DNA from: Acidimicrobiales bacterium
GTDB lineage: Bacteria; Actinomycetota; Acidimicrobiia; Acidimicrobiales; UBA8190
Length of the DNA: 64,000 bases
Assembly (NCBI GenBank): GCA_035531755.1
Contig: DATKSK010000031.1
Coordinates: 1-64,000, forward strand
Reading direction: 5' to 3'
In this document: one piece after another, positions 34,092 through 43,594 of the stretch
How the letters are laid out: every line of letters begins with the position of its first letter
Position numbering within the stretch: position 1 is the first letter of the stretch
Position numbers and translations under genes: made by a program
Notes under the pieces: generated by a model
Database searches by the model: none
What the model was told of the DNA's origin: nothing
Seen by the model: the letters and a program-made list of their open reading frames with translations, nothing else

Positions 34092-36386
34092 GTGCGAGGG
34101 TTGACCACGACGCGACTCGCGGCTGCACTGCTGGCGGGCGCGGTGGCGCTCGGTGTGACGGGCGTGGGCACCACCGGTGCGTCGGGGGCCTCGGGCCTCG
34201 CACCGTTCAAGGGCCACGGGTCGATCGAGGAGGCGTACGTGCTCGGGGCCACACCCGGGGCCCACCTCACCCTGGTGAACGGTGCCGGCTCCACCGTGGG
34301 CTCGGGCGTCGTGGACCGCCTCGGGAGCCTCATCGTCCGCAACCTGACGCCCGGCGGCGGGTTCCGGTTCGAGGAGTCGAACGGGAAGCGTCGCGCCACG
34401 GCACCGTTCTCGGTCCTGTCGACGAAGTCGACGCCGCCGGCGTCGTTCTACTCGTCGCAGCACCTCGAGGCGGGGTTGAACTACGTGCGCATGCGCGACG
34501 GCATCACCATCGCCGCCACGGTGCGCCTCCCGCCGGGCAAGACCCTGGCCGATGGGCCGTTCCCGACGGTGATCGAGTACTCCGGCTACGCCACGGCCGC
34601 GCCCCACAGCCTCATCGCCTCGCTCGAGGGCCAGGGCCAAGCGAACGACCCCCTGGTCCCCGACTCCGCCACCATCGTCGGTGGGGCCATCGCCCCCCTG
34701 CTCGGCTTCGCCTCGGTCAGCGTGCAGATGCGCGGGACGGGCTGCTCGGGGGGCGCCTTCGACCTTTTCGGGCTGCCCTCGGACTACGACGGTTACGACG
34801 TGATCCAGACGGTCGGGGCCCAGCCCTGGGCCCTGCACCACAAGGTGGGCATGGTCGGAATCTCGTACTCGGGCATCTCGCAGCTCGAGGTGGCGGGCAC
34901 CGACCCGCCCGATCTGGCGGCCATCGCCCCGCTCAGCGCCACCGACGACCTGTTCTCCACCGGCTACCCGGGGGGCATCTACAACAACGGGTTCGCCAAG
35001 AGCTGGATCGCCGAGCGCATCCACGACGCCCAGGCCGCACCGCACGGCGGCCAACCGTGGGCCGCGGCCGAGATCGACGCCGGTGACACCACGTGTCTCG
35101 CCAACCAGCGCCTGCACTTGGAGGCCCAGAAGCTCGCCGCGCTGGTGGGCCCAGGGCTGGCACGCGACCCCGCGCTGTTCGACCGCCGCTCCCCGGCGGT
35201 GTGGGCGTCGCACATCACCGTGCCCGTGTTCCTGGTGGGCGCACTCCAGGACGAGCAGACGGGCCCGCAGTGGCCCGCCCTCATCACCGCCCTGCGCCGC
35301 GACAAGAACGTCTACGCCACCATGCTCAACGGGACGCATATCGACTCGCTCGGCCCCGACACGGTCTCGCGCTGGCTCGAGTTCCTCGACATCTTCGTCG
35401 CCGGGAGGGTGCCGACACCGGCGCCGTTCCTGTCGCTGCTGGCGCCGGCGGTGTACGCCAACGCCACCGGCGGGGCGGCGTCCATGGCCCCGCCGGCCCT
35501 GCGCTTCATGACGGCGTCGTCGGTCAAGGACGCCAAGGCGTCCTTCGCCTCCCAGGACCCCCGGGTCCGGGTGCTCTTCGACAACGGGGGCGGGGACCTG
35601 GGCGCCGGGGCGCTCCAGCCCGCCTTCGAGGCCGACTACGCGTCGTGGCCGCCACGCGGGGCCGTCACCCGCTGGTTCCTCGGCGCCGGCGGCACCCTCT
35701 CCCCCACCCGCGGCGGCGGCGCCCCCGTGTCGTTCCGACCCGACCCCTCGGTGCGACCGACGACCGACCTGCCGTCGGGGAACGCCTGGGCCGCCCAGCC
35801 GCCCTACCGGTGGGCGCCGGTCCCGGCCGCCAACGGCATCGCCTTCGAGACGCCGGCGTTCACGGGCCCCACGACGATCGTGGGGCCCGCCAGCCTCGAC
35901 CTGTGGCTCGAGTCGGCGGCGCACAGCACCGACCTGCAGGCCACGGTGACCGAGGTGCGCCCGGGCTCGACCGAGGAGGAGTACGTCACCTCGGGGTTCC
36001 TGCGCAGCCGCGACCGCACGCTCACCGCCGCGTCGACGACCCTCGACCCCGTGCCGACCTATCGCGGCAAGGACGAGCGGGACCTGCCGGCCGGGCGCTT
36101 CACGCTGGTGCGCATCCCGATCGACCCCATCGCGCACACCTTCCGGGCGGGCACCCGGCTACGAGTCGTGATCTCGGCGCCCGGCGGTGACCGGCCGTCG
36201 TGGGCGTTCGAGACCCCCGCCACGCACGGGTCGGTGACCGACACGGTGTCGCTCCGCGGCGCCCAGGCGTCGTCGCTCGCCGTCAACGTCGTGAGCGGCG
36301 TCGTGCCCACGGCGGCGATGCCCGCCTGCGGGGCCCTGCGGGGGGAGCCGTGCCGCCCCTACGCCGCCCTGGGCAACCAGCACTAG
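34092..36386 (+). CDS. secreted CocE/NonD-type serine hydrolase (X-Pro peptidase-like)
   Basis: 764 residues. Signal peptide (RLAAALLAGAVALGVTG). Alpha/beta-hydrolase domain of the CocE / X-Pro dipeptidyl-peptidase S15 class: DGITIAATVRLP, VQMRGTGCSGG, and nucleophile elbow GISYSG (about residue 260); the His is in LNGTHID. The C-terminal jelly-roll PepX_C domain (about 555-740) runs from SLDLWLESAAHSTDLQA to AGTRLRVVISAPGGD. GTG start. Substrate could be an ester, amide or peptide. Its stop shares the bases CTAG with the opposing ferredoxin stop. Confidence 0.87.
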   Translation: MRGLTTTRLAAALLAGAVALGVTGVGTTGASGASGLAPFKGHGSIEEAYVLGATPGAHLTLVNGAGSTVGSGVVDRLGSLIVRNLTPGGGFRFEESNGKRRATAPFSVLSTKSTPPASFYSSQHLEAGLNYVRMRDGITIAATVRLPPGKTLADGPFPTVIEYSGYATAAPHSLIASLEGQGQANDPLVPDSATIVGGAIAPLLGFASVSVQMRGTGCSGGAFDLFGLPSDYDGYDVIQTVGAQPWALHHKVGMVGISYSGISQLEVAGTDPPDLAAIAPLSATDDLFSTGYPGGIYNNGFAKSWIAERIHDAQAAPHGGQPWAAAEIDAGDTTCLANQRLHLEAQKLAALVGPGLARDPALFDRRSPAVWASHITVPVFLVGALQDEQTGPQWPALITALRRDKNVYATMLNGTHIDSLGPDTVSRWLEFLDIFVAGRVPTPAPFLSLLAPAVYANATGGAASMAPPALRFMTASSVKDAKASFASQDPRVRVLFDNGGGDLGAGALQPAFEADYASWPPRGAVTRWFLGAGGTLSPTRGGGAPVSFRPDPSVRPTTDLPSGNAWAAQPPYRWAPVPAANGIAFETPAFTGPTTIVGPASLDLWLESAAHSTDLQATVTEVRPGSTEEEYVTSGFLRSRDRTLTAASTTLDPVPTYRGKDERDLPAGRFTLVRIPIDPIAHTFRAGTRLRVVISAPGGDRPSWAFETPATHGSVTDTVSLRGAQASSLAVNVVSGVVPTAAMPACGALRGEPCRPYAALGNQH

Positions 36387-36583
36387 CCGCCGGCGTCCTC
36401 CTCGATGGCGAACTCGGGGCAGTTGGCGATGGCCAGTCGGGCTTTGTCCTCCAGGCCCGGAGGCACGGTCCCGTCGCCGACCACCGTGGACAAGCCGTAG
36501 TCGTCGATCTCGAAGAGCTCGGGGGCGAGCCCGTAGCAGCGGGCGTGGCCCTGGCACTTGTCGGGGTCGACGCGGATCCTCAT
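36383..36583 (-). CDS. P450-type [3Fe-4S] ferredoxin
   Basis: 66 residues. DPDKCQGHARCYGLAPELFE plus IANCPEFAIE gives three Cys ligands with His in place of the fourth (CxxHxxC...CP), the signature of small ferredoxins that donate electrons to bacterial P450s. ATG overlaps the P450 stop (ATGA), so the pair is one operon and this is the likely direct redox partner. Confidence 0.92.
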   Translation of the reverse strand: MRIRVDPDKCQGHARCYGLAPELFEIDDYGLSTVVGDGTVPPGLEDKARLAIANCPEFAIEEDAGG

Positions 36584-37779
36584 GGGAACACGACCGGGAG
36601 CAGCCGGGGCCCACGGACCTGGCCGCCCGCCCACGTGACCTCCCGGCCGTCGGCCAGGCGGAACTCGGGGATACGCCGCAGCCATTCCTCCAGCGCGACG
36701 CGCAGCTCCATCCGGGCCAGGTTGGAGCCTGCGCACCGGTGGATGCCCGAGCCAAACGCCACGTGGCGGTTGTGGGCCCGGTCCAGCACGACGGTGTCGG
36801 CGTCGGGGAACACCTCGGGGTCGCGGTTGGCGGCCGGGAAGTTCATCAGGATCTTGTCGCCGGCGCGCATGGGGCACCCGGCGAACTCCACGTCCGAGGT
36901 GACCACGCGGGCCATCGTCACCGGCGAGTAGGCCCGCAGCAGCTCCTCGACGGCGAGCGCCATGACCTCGGGGTCCTCGACCATGCGCGTGCGGTCCGCC
37001 GGGTGCGTCGCCAGGTGCCAGAGCGACGAGCCGATGGCGCTCCACGTCGTGTCGACGCCGGCGATGAGCACCAGCGCGGCCGAGCCGAGCACCAGGCTCG
37101 TCTCGAGCGGGGCGCCGTCCACCTCGGTGTGCAGGAGTGCGCTCAGCAGGTCCTCCCCGGGATGATCCCGGCGCGTGCCGATCTCCTCGACGAAGTAGTT
37201 GAGCAAGCCGTGCACCCCGTGGGCGCGGCGCTCGGGGTCGTCGGCGAACTCGAGCACGTCGCGCACCCACCCGGTGAAGGTGTCTGCCAGGTCGGGGCTC
37301 ACCCCGAGGATGTGGGCGATCACTCGCACGGGGATCTGCTGGGAGTAGTCGGAGGCGGCGTCCGCCGTGCCGTCGTCGATGAAGCCGTCGATGAGCGACG
37401 AGCACAGCGAGCGCGTCATCGCCTCGTAGCCCTCGACGCGGCGATGCGAGAACCACGGCAGGAGCAACCGCCTCGTCCACGTGTGCAGGGGTGGGTCGGC
37501 GGAGATGGGCGGGAGCCCGTAGGGGAGGATCGGCTCCTCGGGCTCCTCTCCCTCGAACGGGATGACCGCCACCTCGAGGGAGCTGAAGTGCTCGATGTCG
37601 TGCGCGATCGCGGTGACGTCCTCGTAGCGGGTCGGCAGCCACGTGCTGCCCCGCCGGTCGGTGTGAGCGATCGGGCACGTCGTGCGCAGCTCGTCCCACA
37701 CGCTGAAGGGGTCGGCGACGTACTCGGGGGCGAGGACGTCGAAATCGCTCGCCCACAGGCTGACCGGTGTCCGTGCCAC
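36580..37779 (-). CDS. cytochrome P450 (first of two)
   Basis: 399 residues, soluble class I bacterial P450. I-helix AGVDTTWS, K-helix EELLR (ExxR), heme loop FGSGIHRCAGSNLARME with the Cys thiolate. GTG start with a GGGGGAGAG site. Coupled to its ferredoxin downstream; a reductase is not visible nearby. Substrate unknown; the many lipid-redox genes in this window make a lipid, terpenoid or steroid plausible. Confidence 0.93.
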   Translation of the reverse strand: MARTPVSLWASDFDVLAPEYVADPFSVWDELRTTCPIAHTDRRGSTWLPTRYEDVTAIAHDIEHFSSLEVAVIPFEGEEPEEPILPYGLPPISADPPLHTWTRRLLLPWFSHRRVEGYEAMTRSLCSSLIDGFIDDGTADAASDYSQQIPVRVIAHILGVSPDLADTFTGWVRDVLEFADDPERRAHGVHGLLNYFVEEIGTRRDHPGEDLLSALLHTEVDGAPLETSLVLGSAALVLIAGVDTTWSAIGSSLWHLATHPADRTRMVEDPEVMALAVEELLRAYSPVTMARVVTSDVEFAGCPMRAGDKILMNFPAANRDPEVFPDADTVVLDRAHNRHVAFGSGIHRCAGSNLARMELRVALEEWLRRIPEFRLADGREVTWAGGQVRGPRLLPVVFP

Positions 37780-37862
37780 TGCTCTCCCCCTCCGTCACCG
37801 CCGCCGGCCGCGACCGGCGTCAGGCGCCAATCATGGCACCATCGCGCCGGGAGGACGGGCGC

Positions 37863-40800
37863 TCAGCTCTTGGCCCGCAGCTTGGGGGTGACGACCCAGA
37901 GCGGAGGCTCCTGGGTGATGTGCGTCCGGAGGAAGATGTCCAGCTGGGTCGGCGACAGGGGTCGTCCGTAGAGGAACCCCTGACCCGTGTCGCACTGCTC
38001 GGCCAGGAGCGGGTCGAGCTGTCCCTCCTCCTCGATCCCCTCGGCGATGGTCTCGAGCCCGAGGGTCTTGCCGAACTGCACGAGCGTGTGGATCAGCATC
38101 GACGAGTCACGCGTCGTGGCCATCGAGCTGATGAACGACCGGTCGATCTTGAGGATGTCGATCGGGAACTGGCGCAGGTAGGCCAGCGACGAATAGCCCG
38201 TGCCGAAGTCGTCGATGGCGATGCGCACGCCGAGCGCCTTCAGAGCGACGAGGCGCTCCACCATGAGCGCCGTGTCGCGCGTGAGCGTGGTCTCGGTGAT
38301 CTCGATCACCAGGGCGTGCGGGTCGAAGCCCGACGCCGTCAGGGCGTCGCTGACGTCGTTCACCAGCATGTCGGACTCGAGCTGGCACGCCGAGACGTTG
38401 ACCGACATGGCGATCCGGTAGCCGTTCCCGTGCAGGAGCGATCCCTGCCGGCACGCCTCGCGCAGGACCCACCGCCCCACGGGAACGATCAGCCCGCTCT
38501 CCTCGAGCAGGGGGAGGAAGTGGTCGGGCGGGATGACGCGGCGGGTGGGGTGCTGCCAGCGCAGCAGGGCCTCCACGCCGGTGGTGGTGCGGGACTCGAT
38601 GTCGAAGATGGGCTGGTACCGCAGGAAGAACTGGTTGGCCGCCACCGCCGTGCGCAGCTCGGTCTCGAACGCCAGTCGGCTCTCGATGGCCTGCGGCATG
38701 TCCTGCCCGAACAGCGCGAAGCGGGCCTTGCCCGCCGCTTTGGCCTGGGTCAGGGCCGCGTCGGCGTCGCGCAGCAGGTCCTCGGCCTCGATGCGCGGGC
38801 CGAGCGCGATCCCGACGCACGCCGTCACGGTGTAGGGGTTGGGGTGGCCCTCCCCCAGGTAGAAGGGCTCTCCCATGACGTCGAGGATCCGCTCCGCCAC
38901 GAGCTCGGGCCCCGCCGCCAGGGAGGCGCCGTCGGTCAGGACCACGAACTCGTCACCGCCGAGGCGGCCCACGGTGTCCGCCTCGCGCAGCAGCGTGGTG
39001 AGGCGGTCGGCGACCGCTCTCAGCAGCTCGTCCGCGGCCTGCCGGCCGTGGAGGTCGTTGAACTTCCGGAAGTCGTCGAGGCCGAGGGCCAGCGCCGCCG
39101 AGGGCATCTGGCTGCGACGGCTGCGGACCAGCATCTGCTCGGCGCGGTCGACGACCAGCATGCGGTTGGGCAGGCCGGTGAGCACGTCGTGCATCGCCAT
39201 GTGGTTCAGCTCGTCGTCCTGGGCCGCCGCCAGCACCAGTGCCCGACGGCGCGAGGCGACGAGCGACCGCAGCACGAAGAAGAGGAGCAGCGTGCCGAGG
39301 ACCACCGCGCCGGCGACGGCCAGACCCTGCATGCGGCCCGTGGCCCATCCGGTGACGGCCGGACGGCGCACGGTCACCTTCCACAGCCCGTCGGCCGGGG
39401 CGGGGATGGTGGCGGTGAGGCCGGCGGCCTTGCCCGTGGTGTCGTGGGTGGCGACGACGAGCGGCGCCGTCCCGGGCGTCTGCCGGGCCAGCACGACCTG
39501 GAAGTCGCGATGCGATCCCACCGCGGCGGTGAGGATCCTGCCGGTGTCGAAGATGCCGGCCACCCACCCCTCGAAGGCGGCACGCCGGGCCGTCACGGTC
39601 GTCGGGGTGGACGGGCTGTTGTACTGCGGGGTGAAGACCACGATCGCCGACCCGAGCGCCTGGTCGATCGACTTCAGGCTCTCGACCTGCGTGCCCGGCG
39701 CGGCGCCCCCCGAGGGGTGCAGGCCGAGCAGGGCGCTCTCGTCGGGAACGAGGACGCGGGCCACGGAGGGCTGGCCCGAGTCGCGCGCCGCCGTCAGCGC
39801 ACCGGCCGCCGCCGTCGCGCACCAGTCGAGCCCGGGGGGCATGGCGGCGTCACCGGCGCTCTGCACCGCACTGCTCAGGGCCAGGAGCCGGGTGAAGCAG
39901 TATGGGGCCCGCGCCGAGGCCGGGGTGACGGCGAACGGCCCGTCTGCCTCGAGCGCGCTGGTGGGATCGGCCGCCATCGCCAACAGGAAGTAGTAGAGCT
40001 CGGCGTGGGACACCGTCTGGATATAGGCGGTCCCCAGGGCGTCGGGGTGCCGCGAGGAGGTGAGCGCCGAGAACCACCGGGCCAGCCCGGCGTTGGTCAT
40101 CAGCGGGTTCTGCTCGATGACGGCACGCGTCGTGACCGTGAGGTCCGCGTCGCGCTTGATTGCGGTGGTCACGGCGGCGGCCACCGTGGACGCCTGGTGG
40201 TGGAAGGTCTGTCGGGTCTGTCGGTCGACGGTGCGACTCCACTGCCAACCGGCGCCGGCGGCCGTCGCCAGCCCGATCACGAGGAACAACGCCAGCAGTG
40301 CCCGCGCCGTGCCGCGCCGCGGCAACCGGACGCCGCCGGGCTGCTCCTCGTCCTGTCGGACGCGCCCGGGCCCACCGGGCTCTGGCTCCCGCTCTGGCTC
40401 TGGCTCTGGCTCTGCCGCCGGGATCGACGCCGCCGGTGTGGGCCCGGCGCCGTCAGCGCCCTCGAACGGGACCACAGCCTTCGGCGCGGGCTCCGGCTGG
40501 GGTGGGTGCGAGGCCTCGAGCCCGGGGGTCGAGTCGGGCGTGCGCATCGCCTCGGACCCACCTGTCGCCGTGGACGAGGCGGTCGCCTGGGCCCTGGCCC
40601 TGGCCCTGGCCCCGGCCACGAACCTGCGCACTGCGTTGGACGCGTCGGTCGAGCCGGTCGAGCCGGTCGAGCCGGTCGAGTCCGGTGCGTGGGTGACGGC
40701 CGTACTGCCGGCGTCCTCGGACGTACCGGCCCCGGAGGGGTCGATGGCCTCGCGCGATGCGTTCACGAAAAGGGTGCTGGCGCCCGCCGGGTGCCCGGCC

Positions 40801-40916
40801 TCGGCGACGGTGTCATGAGGGCTCTGTGCCGCTACCGCGAAGAACGTGTCCTCCGACCCTGGCGTAGGGGTCGCTCCGGGCGCGTCGGGAACATCGGACT
40901 TGCGGCGTGACCACAT
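37863..40916 (-). CDS. CHASE-like GGDEF-EAL protein with likely inactive cyclase
   Basis: 1017 residues from ATG 40916 (ATG 40949 also possible). The cytoplasmic N-terminus of about 200 residues is low-complexity (STGSTGSTGST and EPEPEREPEP stretches). Membrane helix LLALFLVIGLATAAGAG, extracytoplasmic CHASE-like sensor (about 235-510) with Cys pair (APYCFTR, LDWCATA), second helix, GGDEF domain (about 570-735), EAL domain (about 750-1000). RLGGDEFVVL is present, but the first metal Asp of the cyclase (normally D-L-D-D-F) is Gly612 (GLDDFRKFND) and the GHxxGD loop reads GRQAAD. EAL motifs GVEALLRW and DDFGTGYSSLAYL are intact, so it is probably a phosphodiesterase. Confidence 0.9.
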   Translation of the reverse strand: MWSRRKSDVPDAPGATPTPGSEDTFFAVAAQSPHDTVAEAGHPAGASTLFVNASREAIDPSGAGTSEDAGSTAVTHAPDSTGSTGSTGSTDASNAVRRFVAGARARARAQATASSTATGGSEAMRTPDSTPGLEASHPPQPEPAPKAVVPFEGADGAGPTPAASIPAAEPEPEPEREPEPGGPGRVRQDEEQPGGVRLPRRGTARALLALFLVIGLATAAGAGWQWSRTVDRQTRQTFHHQASTVAAAVTTAIKRDADLTVTTRAVIEQNPLMTNAGLARWFSALTSSRHPDALGTAYIQTVSHAELYYFLLAMAADPTSALEADGPFAVTPASARAPYCFTRLLALSSAVQSAGDAAMPPGLDWCATAAAGALTAARDSGQPSVARVLVPDESALLGLHPSGGAAPGTQVESLKSIDQALGSAIVVFTPQYNSPSTPTTVTARRAAFEGWVAGIFDTGRILTAAVGSHRDFQVVLARQTPGTAPLVVATHDTTGKAAGLTATIPAPADGLWKVTVRRPAVTGWATGRMQGLAVAGAVVLGTLLLFFVLRSLVASRRRALVLAAAQDDELNHMAMHDVLTGLPNRMLVVDRAEQMLVRSRRSQMPSAALALGLDDFRKFNDLHGRQAADELLRAVADRLTTLLREADTVGRLGGDEFVVLTDGASLAAGPELVAERILDVMGEPFYLGEGHPNPYTVTACVGIALGPRIEAEDLLRDADAALTQAKAAGKARFALFGQDMPQAIESRLAFETELRTAVAANQFFLRYQPIFDIESRTTTGVEALLRWQHPTRRVIPPDHFLPLLEESGLIVPVGRWVLREACRQGSLLHGNGYRIAMSVNVSACQLESDMLVNDVSDALTASGFDPHALVIEITETTLTRDTALMVERLVALKALGVRIAIDDFGTGYSSLAYLRQFPIDILKIDRSFISSMATTRDSSMLIHTLVQFGKTLGLETIAEGIEEEGQLDPLLAEQCDTGQGFLYGRPLSPTQLDIFLRTHITQEPPLWVVTPKLRAKS

Positions 40917-41216
40917 GGCAGGAACATCGACACAAGCTGCCGCCGCCATTAGCCCCCACGTCAAGAGACCCGACACGGCCACGGGGGCAGTCCTGGGAGT
41001 GCGGTCGCCGGACGGCCCGCACCGTCGCCGACCCGGCCCGGGAACCAGCCGGCGCGGACGCCGCCACCTCCCCGTTGTGTATCGGCACGGGGACGCCCCG
41101 ACTTGAGCGGTTTCCCGATATTTCTCTCTCGGAAGGGTGAAAGGCCCCTGACCTGGGGTTCTGGCCGGAGTAGCGCCTGCGTCCCCGGCCCGGCCCCGGA
41201 TAGCGTGAGGTCGGCC

Positions 41217-41777
41217 GTGGAACGCGAAGAGGACAAGATGCTGGCGGGAGCGCCCTACCGCGCCGCCGACCCCGAGCTCGTGGCCAAGCGCGCCCGGGCC
41301 CGCCTGCTGGCGCGACGGCTGTCGGAAGGCGACGACGTCCTGCTGGAGCTGCTGGGCGCCGTGGGCAGCGGGGTGGAGATCGTGCCGCCGTTCTTCTGCG
41401 ACTACGGCAGGAACATCTATGTGGGGTCTCGGGTGTTCCTCAACACCAACTGCGTGATCCTCGACTGCGCCCGCGTCGAGATCGGCGACGACGTGCAGAT
41501 CGGCCCGGGCGTCCACCTCTATGCCGCCACGCACCCCCTCGACGCGACGGAGCGCCGGAGCGGTCTCGAGCGCGCCGCGCCCGTGACCATCGGGCCCGAC
41601 GTGTGGATCGGGGGCGGGACGGTGGTGTGCCCCGGCGTGGTCATCGGGGACGGGACGACGATCGGCGCGGGCAGTGTGGTGGTGCGCGACGTGCCCGCCG
41701 GTGTCGTCGCCGCCGGCAACCCGTGCCGAGTGCTCCGGACGCTCGACGCCGGGGATCGCCACGGCACGGGCGCCTGA
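41217..41777 (+). CDS. maltose/galactoside O-acetyltransferase-like (LbH fold)
   Basis: 186 residues, left-handed beta-helix acetyltransferase of the Maa/LacA/NodL group: N-terminal MLAGAPYRAADPEL helix, FFCDYGRNIYVGSRVFLNTN, catalytic His in YAATHPLDATER, and hexapeptide repeats IGDDVQIGPGVH to VVIGDGTTIGAGSVV. It acetylates a sugar or thiogalactoside-like hydroxyl from acetyl-CoA. GTG 41217 is chosen because family members begin with a few residues before MLAG and it follows GAGGT; ATG 41238 is the alternative. Confidence 0.9.
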   Translation: MEREEDKMLAGAPYRAADPELVAKRARARLLARRLSEGDDVLLELLGAVGSGVEIVPPFFCDYGRNIYVGSRVFLNTNCVILDCARVEIGDDVQIGPGVHLYAATHPLDATERRSGLERAAPVTIGPDVWIGGGTVVCPGVVIGDGTTIGAGSVVVRDVPAGVVAAGNPCRVLRTLDAGDRHGTGA

Positions 41778-41796
41778 TCGGGGAAGGGAGCGCACC

Positions 41797-42588
41797 ATGG
41801 CCGGATCGGCGATCGTGACCGGCGCGTCGTCGGGGATCGGTGCGGCCTATGCCCGACGGCTGGCCGCCGACGGCTGGGACCTCGTCCTGACGGCGAGGCG
41901 GTCAGAGCGCCTCGACGCCCTGGCGGACGAGCTCGGCACCGCGCACGGCGTGCGGGTGCGGCCGGTCACCGCCGACCTCGGCGACGCCGACGACGTCGAC
42001 GTGCTGTGCGCCGTCGTCGAGGAGCGCGCCCCGGACATGCTCGTCAACAACGCCGGCCTGGCGCACTACATGCCGTTCGGCGAGCTCCCGGCGGCGCGGG
42101 CACGCGAGCTCGTCGACGTCAACGCACTGGCCCCCGTCCTGCTCAGCCGGGCCGCGGTCCCGGGCATGCTGGCGCGTGGCCACGGGGCGATCGTCAACGT
42201 GGCGTCCCTGCTGGCGTTCAGCGCGGCGGCCGACGCGCCGCACCTGCCCCAGCGGGCGGTGTACGCGGCCACCAAGTCGTTCCTGGTCACGTTCAGCCGG
42301 ATCCTGGCGGCGGAGGTGCGACCCGGCGGCGTCGACGTCCAGGTCGTCTGTCCCGGCGTCGTGCGCTCCGAGTTCCACAGCCGCCAGGGCCTCGACCTGA
42401 GCCAGGTCCCGCGCATGGAGCCCGACGCCGTCGTCGCCGCCAGCCTGGCCGACCTGGCGGCGGGCGTGGTGGTGTCGATCCCCGGGTTGGCGGGGCCGGG
42501 CCCGCTCGAGCACCTCGACGCCGCCGGTGCCGAGCTCCTGGGCGCCTCCCGGGCGACGGAGCTCCCCGACCGCTACCGGCGCCCGTAG
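41797..42588 (+). CDS. short-chain dehydrogenase/reductase
   Basis: 263 residues, classical SDR: cofactor loop TGASSGIG (residues 8-15), an Arg pair after beta-2 (ARRSERL) suggesting NADP preference, NNAG motif, catalytic Ser in VASLLAF and YAATK (Tyr-x-x-x-Lys). ATG 19 nt after the acetyltransferase stop with a GGGAAGGGAG site, so they are probably co-transcribed. Substrate unknown. Confidence 0.92.
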   Translation: MAGSAIVTGASSGIGAAYARRLAADGWDLVLTARRSERLDALADELGTAHGVRVRPVTADLGDADDVDVLCAVVEERAPDMLVNNAGLAHYMPFGELPAARARELVDVNALAPVLLSRAAVPGMLARGHGAIVNVASLLAFSAAADAPHLPQRAVYAATKSFLVTFSRILAAEVRPGGVDVQVVCPGVVRSEFHSRQGLDLSQVPRMEPDAVVAASLADLAAGVVVSIPGLAGPGPLEHLDAAGAELLGASRATELPDRYRRP

Positions 42589-42664
42589 AGGGGCGGGTAC
42601 CGGCGCGTCGGCGCGCGCCGCGGCCCGCGGTGGCGGCGCCCCCGCGGACCGCTACCGTGCAGCC

Positions 42665-42829
42665 ATGGGGTGCCTCGTCCTGGTCTTTCTTCTGCTGGCC
42701 CTCGTCTTCGCCGGCGCGGGGTTCGCCGTCCACCTGTTGTGGATCGCAGCCCTTGTGTTCTTCGTGTGCTGGCTGGCCGGGTTCGCCTTCGCCCGGGGCC
42801 AGCGCCACGGGGGCGGCCGACGCCGCTGA
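42665..42829 (+). CDS. small hydrophobic membrane protein
   Basis: 54 residues: two membrane helices (LVLVFLLLALVFAGAGFAV and LWIAALVFFVCWLAGFAFA) and a basic tail RGQRHGGGRRR. This is the shape of widespread short hydrophobic actinobacterial proteins of unknown function. A TACCGT box 6 nt upstream of ATG suggests a short-leader transcript. Confidence 0.65.
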   Translation: MGCLVLVFLLLALVFAGAGFAVHLLWIAALVFFVCWLAGFAFARGQRHGGGRRR

Positions 42830-42890
42830 GGCGTGCGGCGTGCGGCGCCCCGTCGCCGGGGGCGCGCACCGCACCGCACCGCACCGCGTG

Positions 42891-43553
42891 TCACGCGTAG
42901 ATGTCGATCGGGCCCTCCGGGCCCAGCGCCGCCGGGTCGGCGCGGCCCGTGGCGACCAGCACGAACTGCAGGGCGTCCCCGGAGTGCGTGGCGCCGCCGG
43001 CATTCACCTCGACCTCCTCGACGCCGTCGAAGGCGAGCGTCGCCGGCCCCCACCCCAGCTTCCCGAGCTCGAAGGCGACGTGGTGAACGCTCGCCCGCAG
43101 GCCCGTCCCGCGCAGAGACGGGCGGCCGAGCGCGGCGCGGATGTCGTCGGCGTGGAGGTAGGTGTCGAACCACAGGGCCTCGACCCCCTGGCCCAAGGTG
43201 CCGTCGTAGCCGCCGGGTGCAGCCAGCTCCCAGGTGGTGTCGTCGAAGACGGCGGCCAGGTCGGCAGCCTGCTTGGTGACGCTGTCCAGCTCGTCGGCCA
43301 GCTCACCGGATGTGCGGCCCTTGCGCTCGGCGACCTCGCGGGCAGTGACCTCGGGCGAGCCGAGGCCCTCCATCTGCCCCGACACCACGTCGGCGATCGA
43401 CCCGACGACATGCGCGGCGACGTCGCAGACCGCCCACCCTTCGCAGCGGGTCGGGGCCGCCCACGACTCCGCGTCGAGCGGGCGGATGAGGTCCCCGAAG
43501 GACTCCAGCTCGGTCACGAGTCCCGATGTCACCTCGGTACGGGGCAGCGTCAT
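42891..43553 (-). CDS. maleylpyruvate isomerase/DinB-like mycothiol-dependent enzyme family
   Basis: 220 residues. DinB-like four-helix N-domain with metal-site residues in CDVAAHVVG and WFDTYLHADDIR (His, His, Asp), and a C-terminal alpha-beta domain (ATLAFDGVEEVEVNAGGATH). Proteins of this family use mycothiol as cofactor or substrate, consistent with an actinobacterial host; many are annotated only by family. ATG has an AGGAGG site. Divergent from the TetR gene, with a palindromic operator between them, so probably its regulated target. Confidence 0.85.
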   Translation of the reverse strand: MTLPRTEVTSGLVTELESFGDLIRPLDAESWAAPTRCEGWAVCDVAAHVVGSIADVVSGQMEGLGSPEVTAREVAERKGRTSGELADELDSVTKQAADLAAVFDDTTWELAAPGGYDGTLGQGVEALWFDTYLHADDIRAALGRPSLRGTGLRASVHHVAFELGKLGWGPATLAFDGVEEVEVNAGGATHSGDALQFVLVATGRADPAALGPEGPIDIYA

Positions 43554-43577
43554 GGGTTCCCTCCTGGGATCACTTAC

Positions 43578-43594
43578 ATGCAGGTTACCCGCAT
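43578..43594. promoter_or_regulatory. 17-bp palindromic operator between divergent genes
   Basis: ATGCAGGTTACCCGCAT: seven of eight base pairs are symmetric about the central T. It lies between the TetR gene and its divergent neighbour, directly upstream of a TATACT -10 box (43596-43601) for the TetR gene, so a bound repressor would block that promoter and probably the opposite one. Typical autoregulatory TetR arrangement. Confidence 0.7.

Noticed and set aside
32988-36137. 1049-codon minus-strand frame under the hydrolase genes
   Set aside because: Antisense shadow without motifs; the plus strand carries dienelactone hydrolase and CocE signatures.
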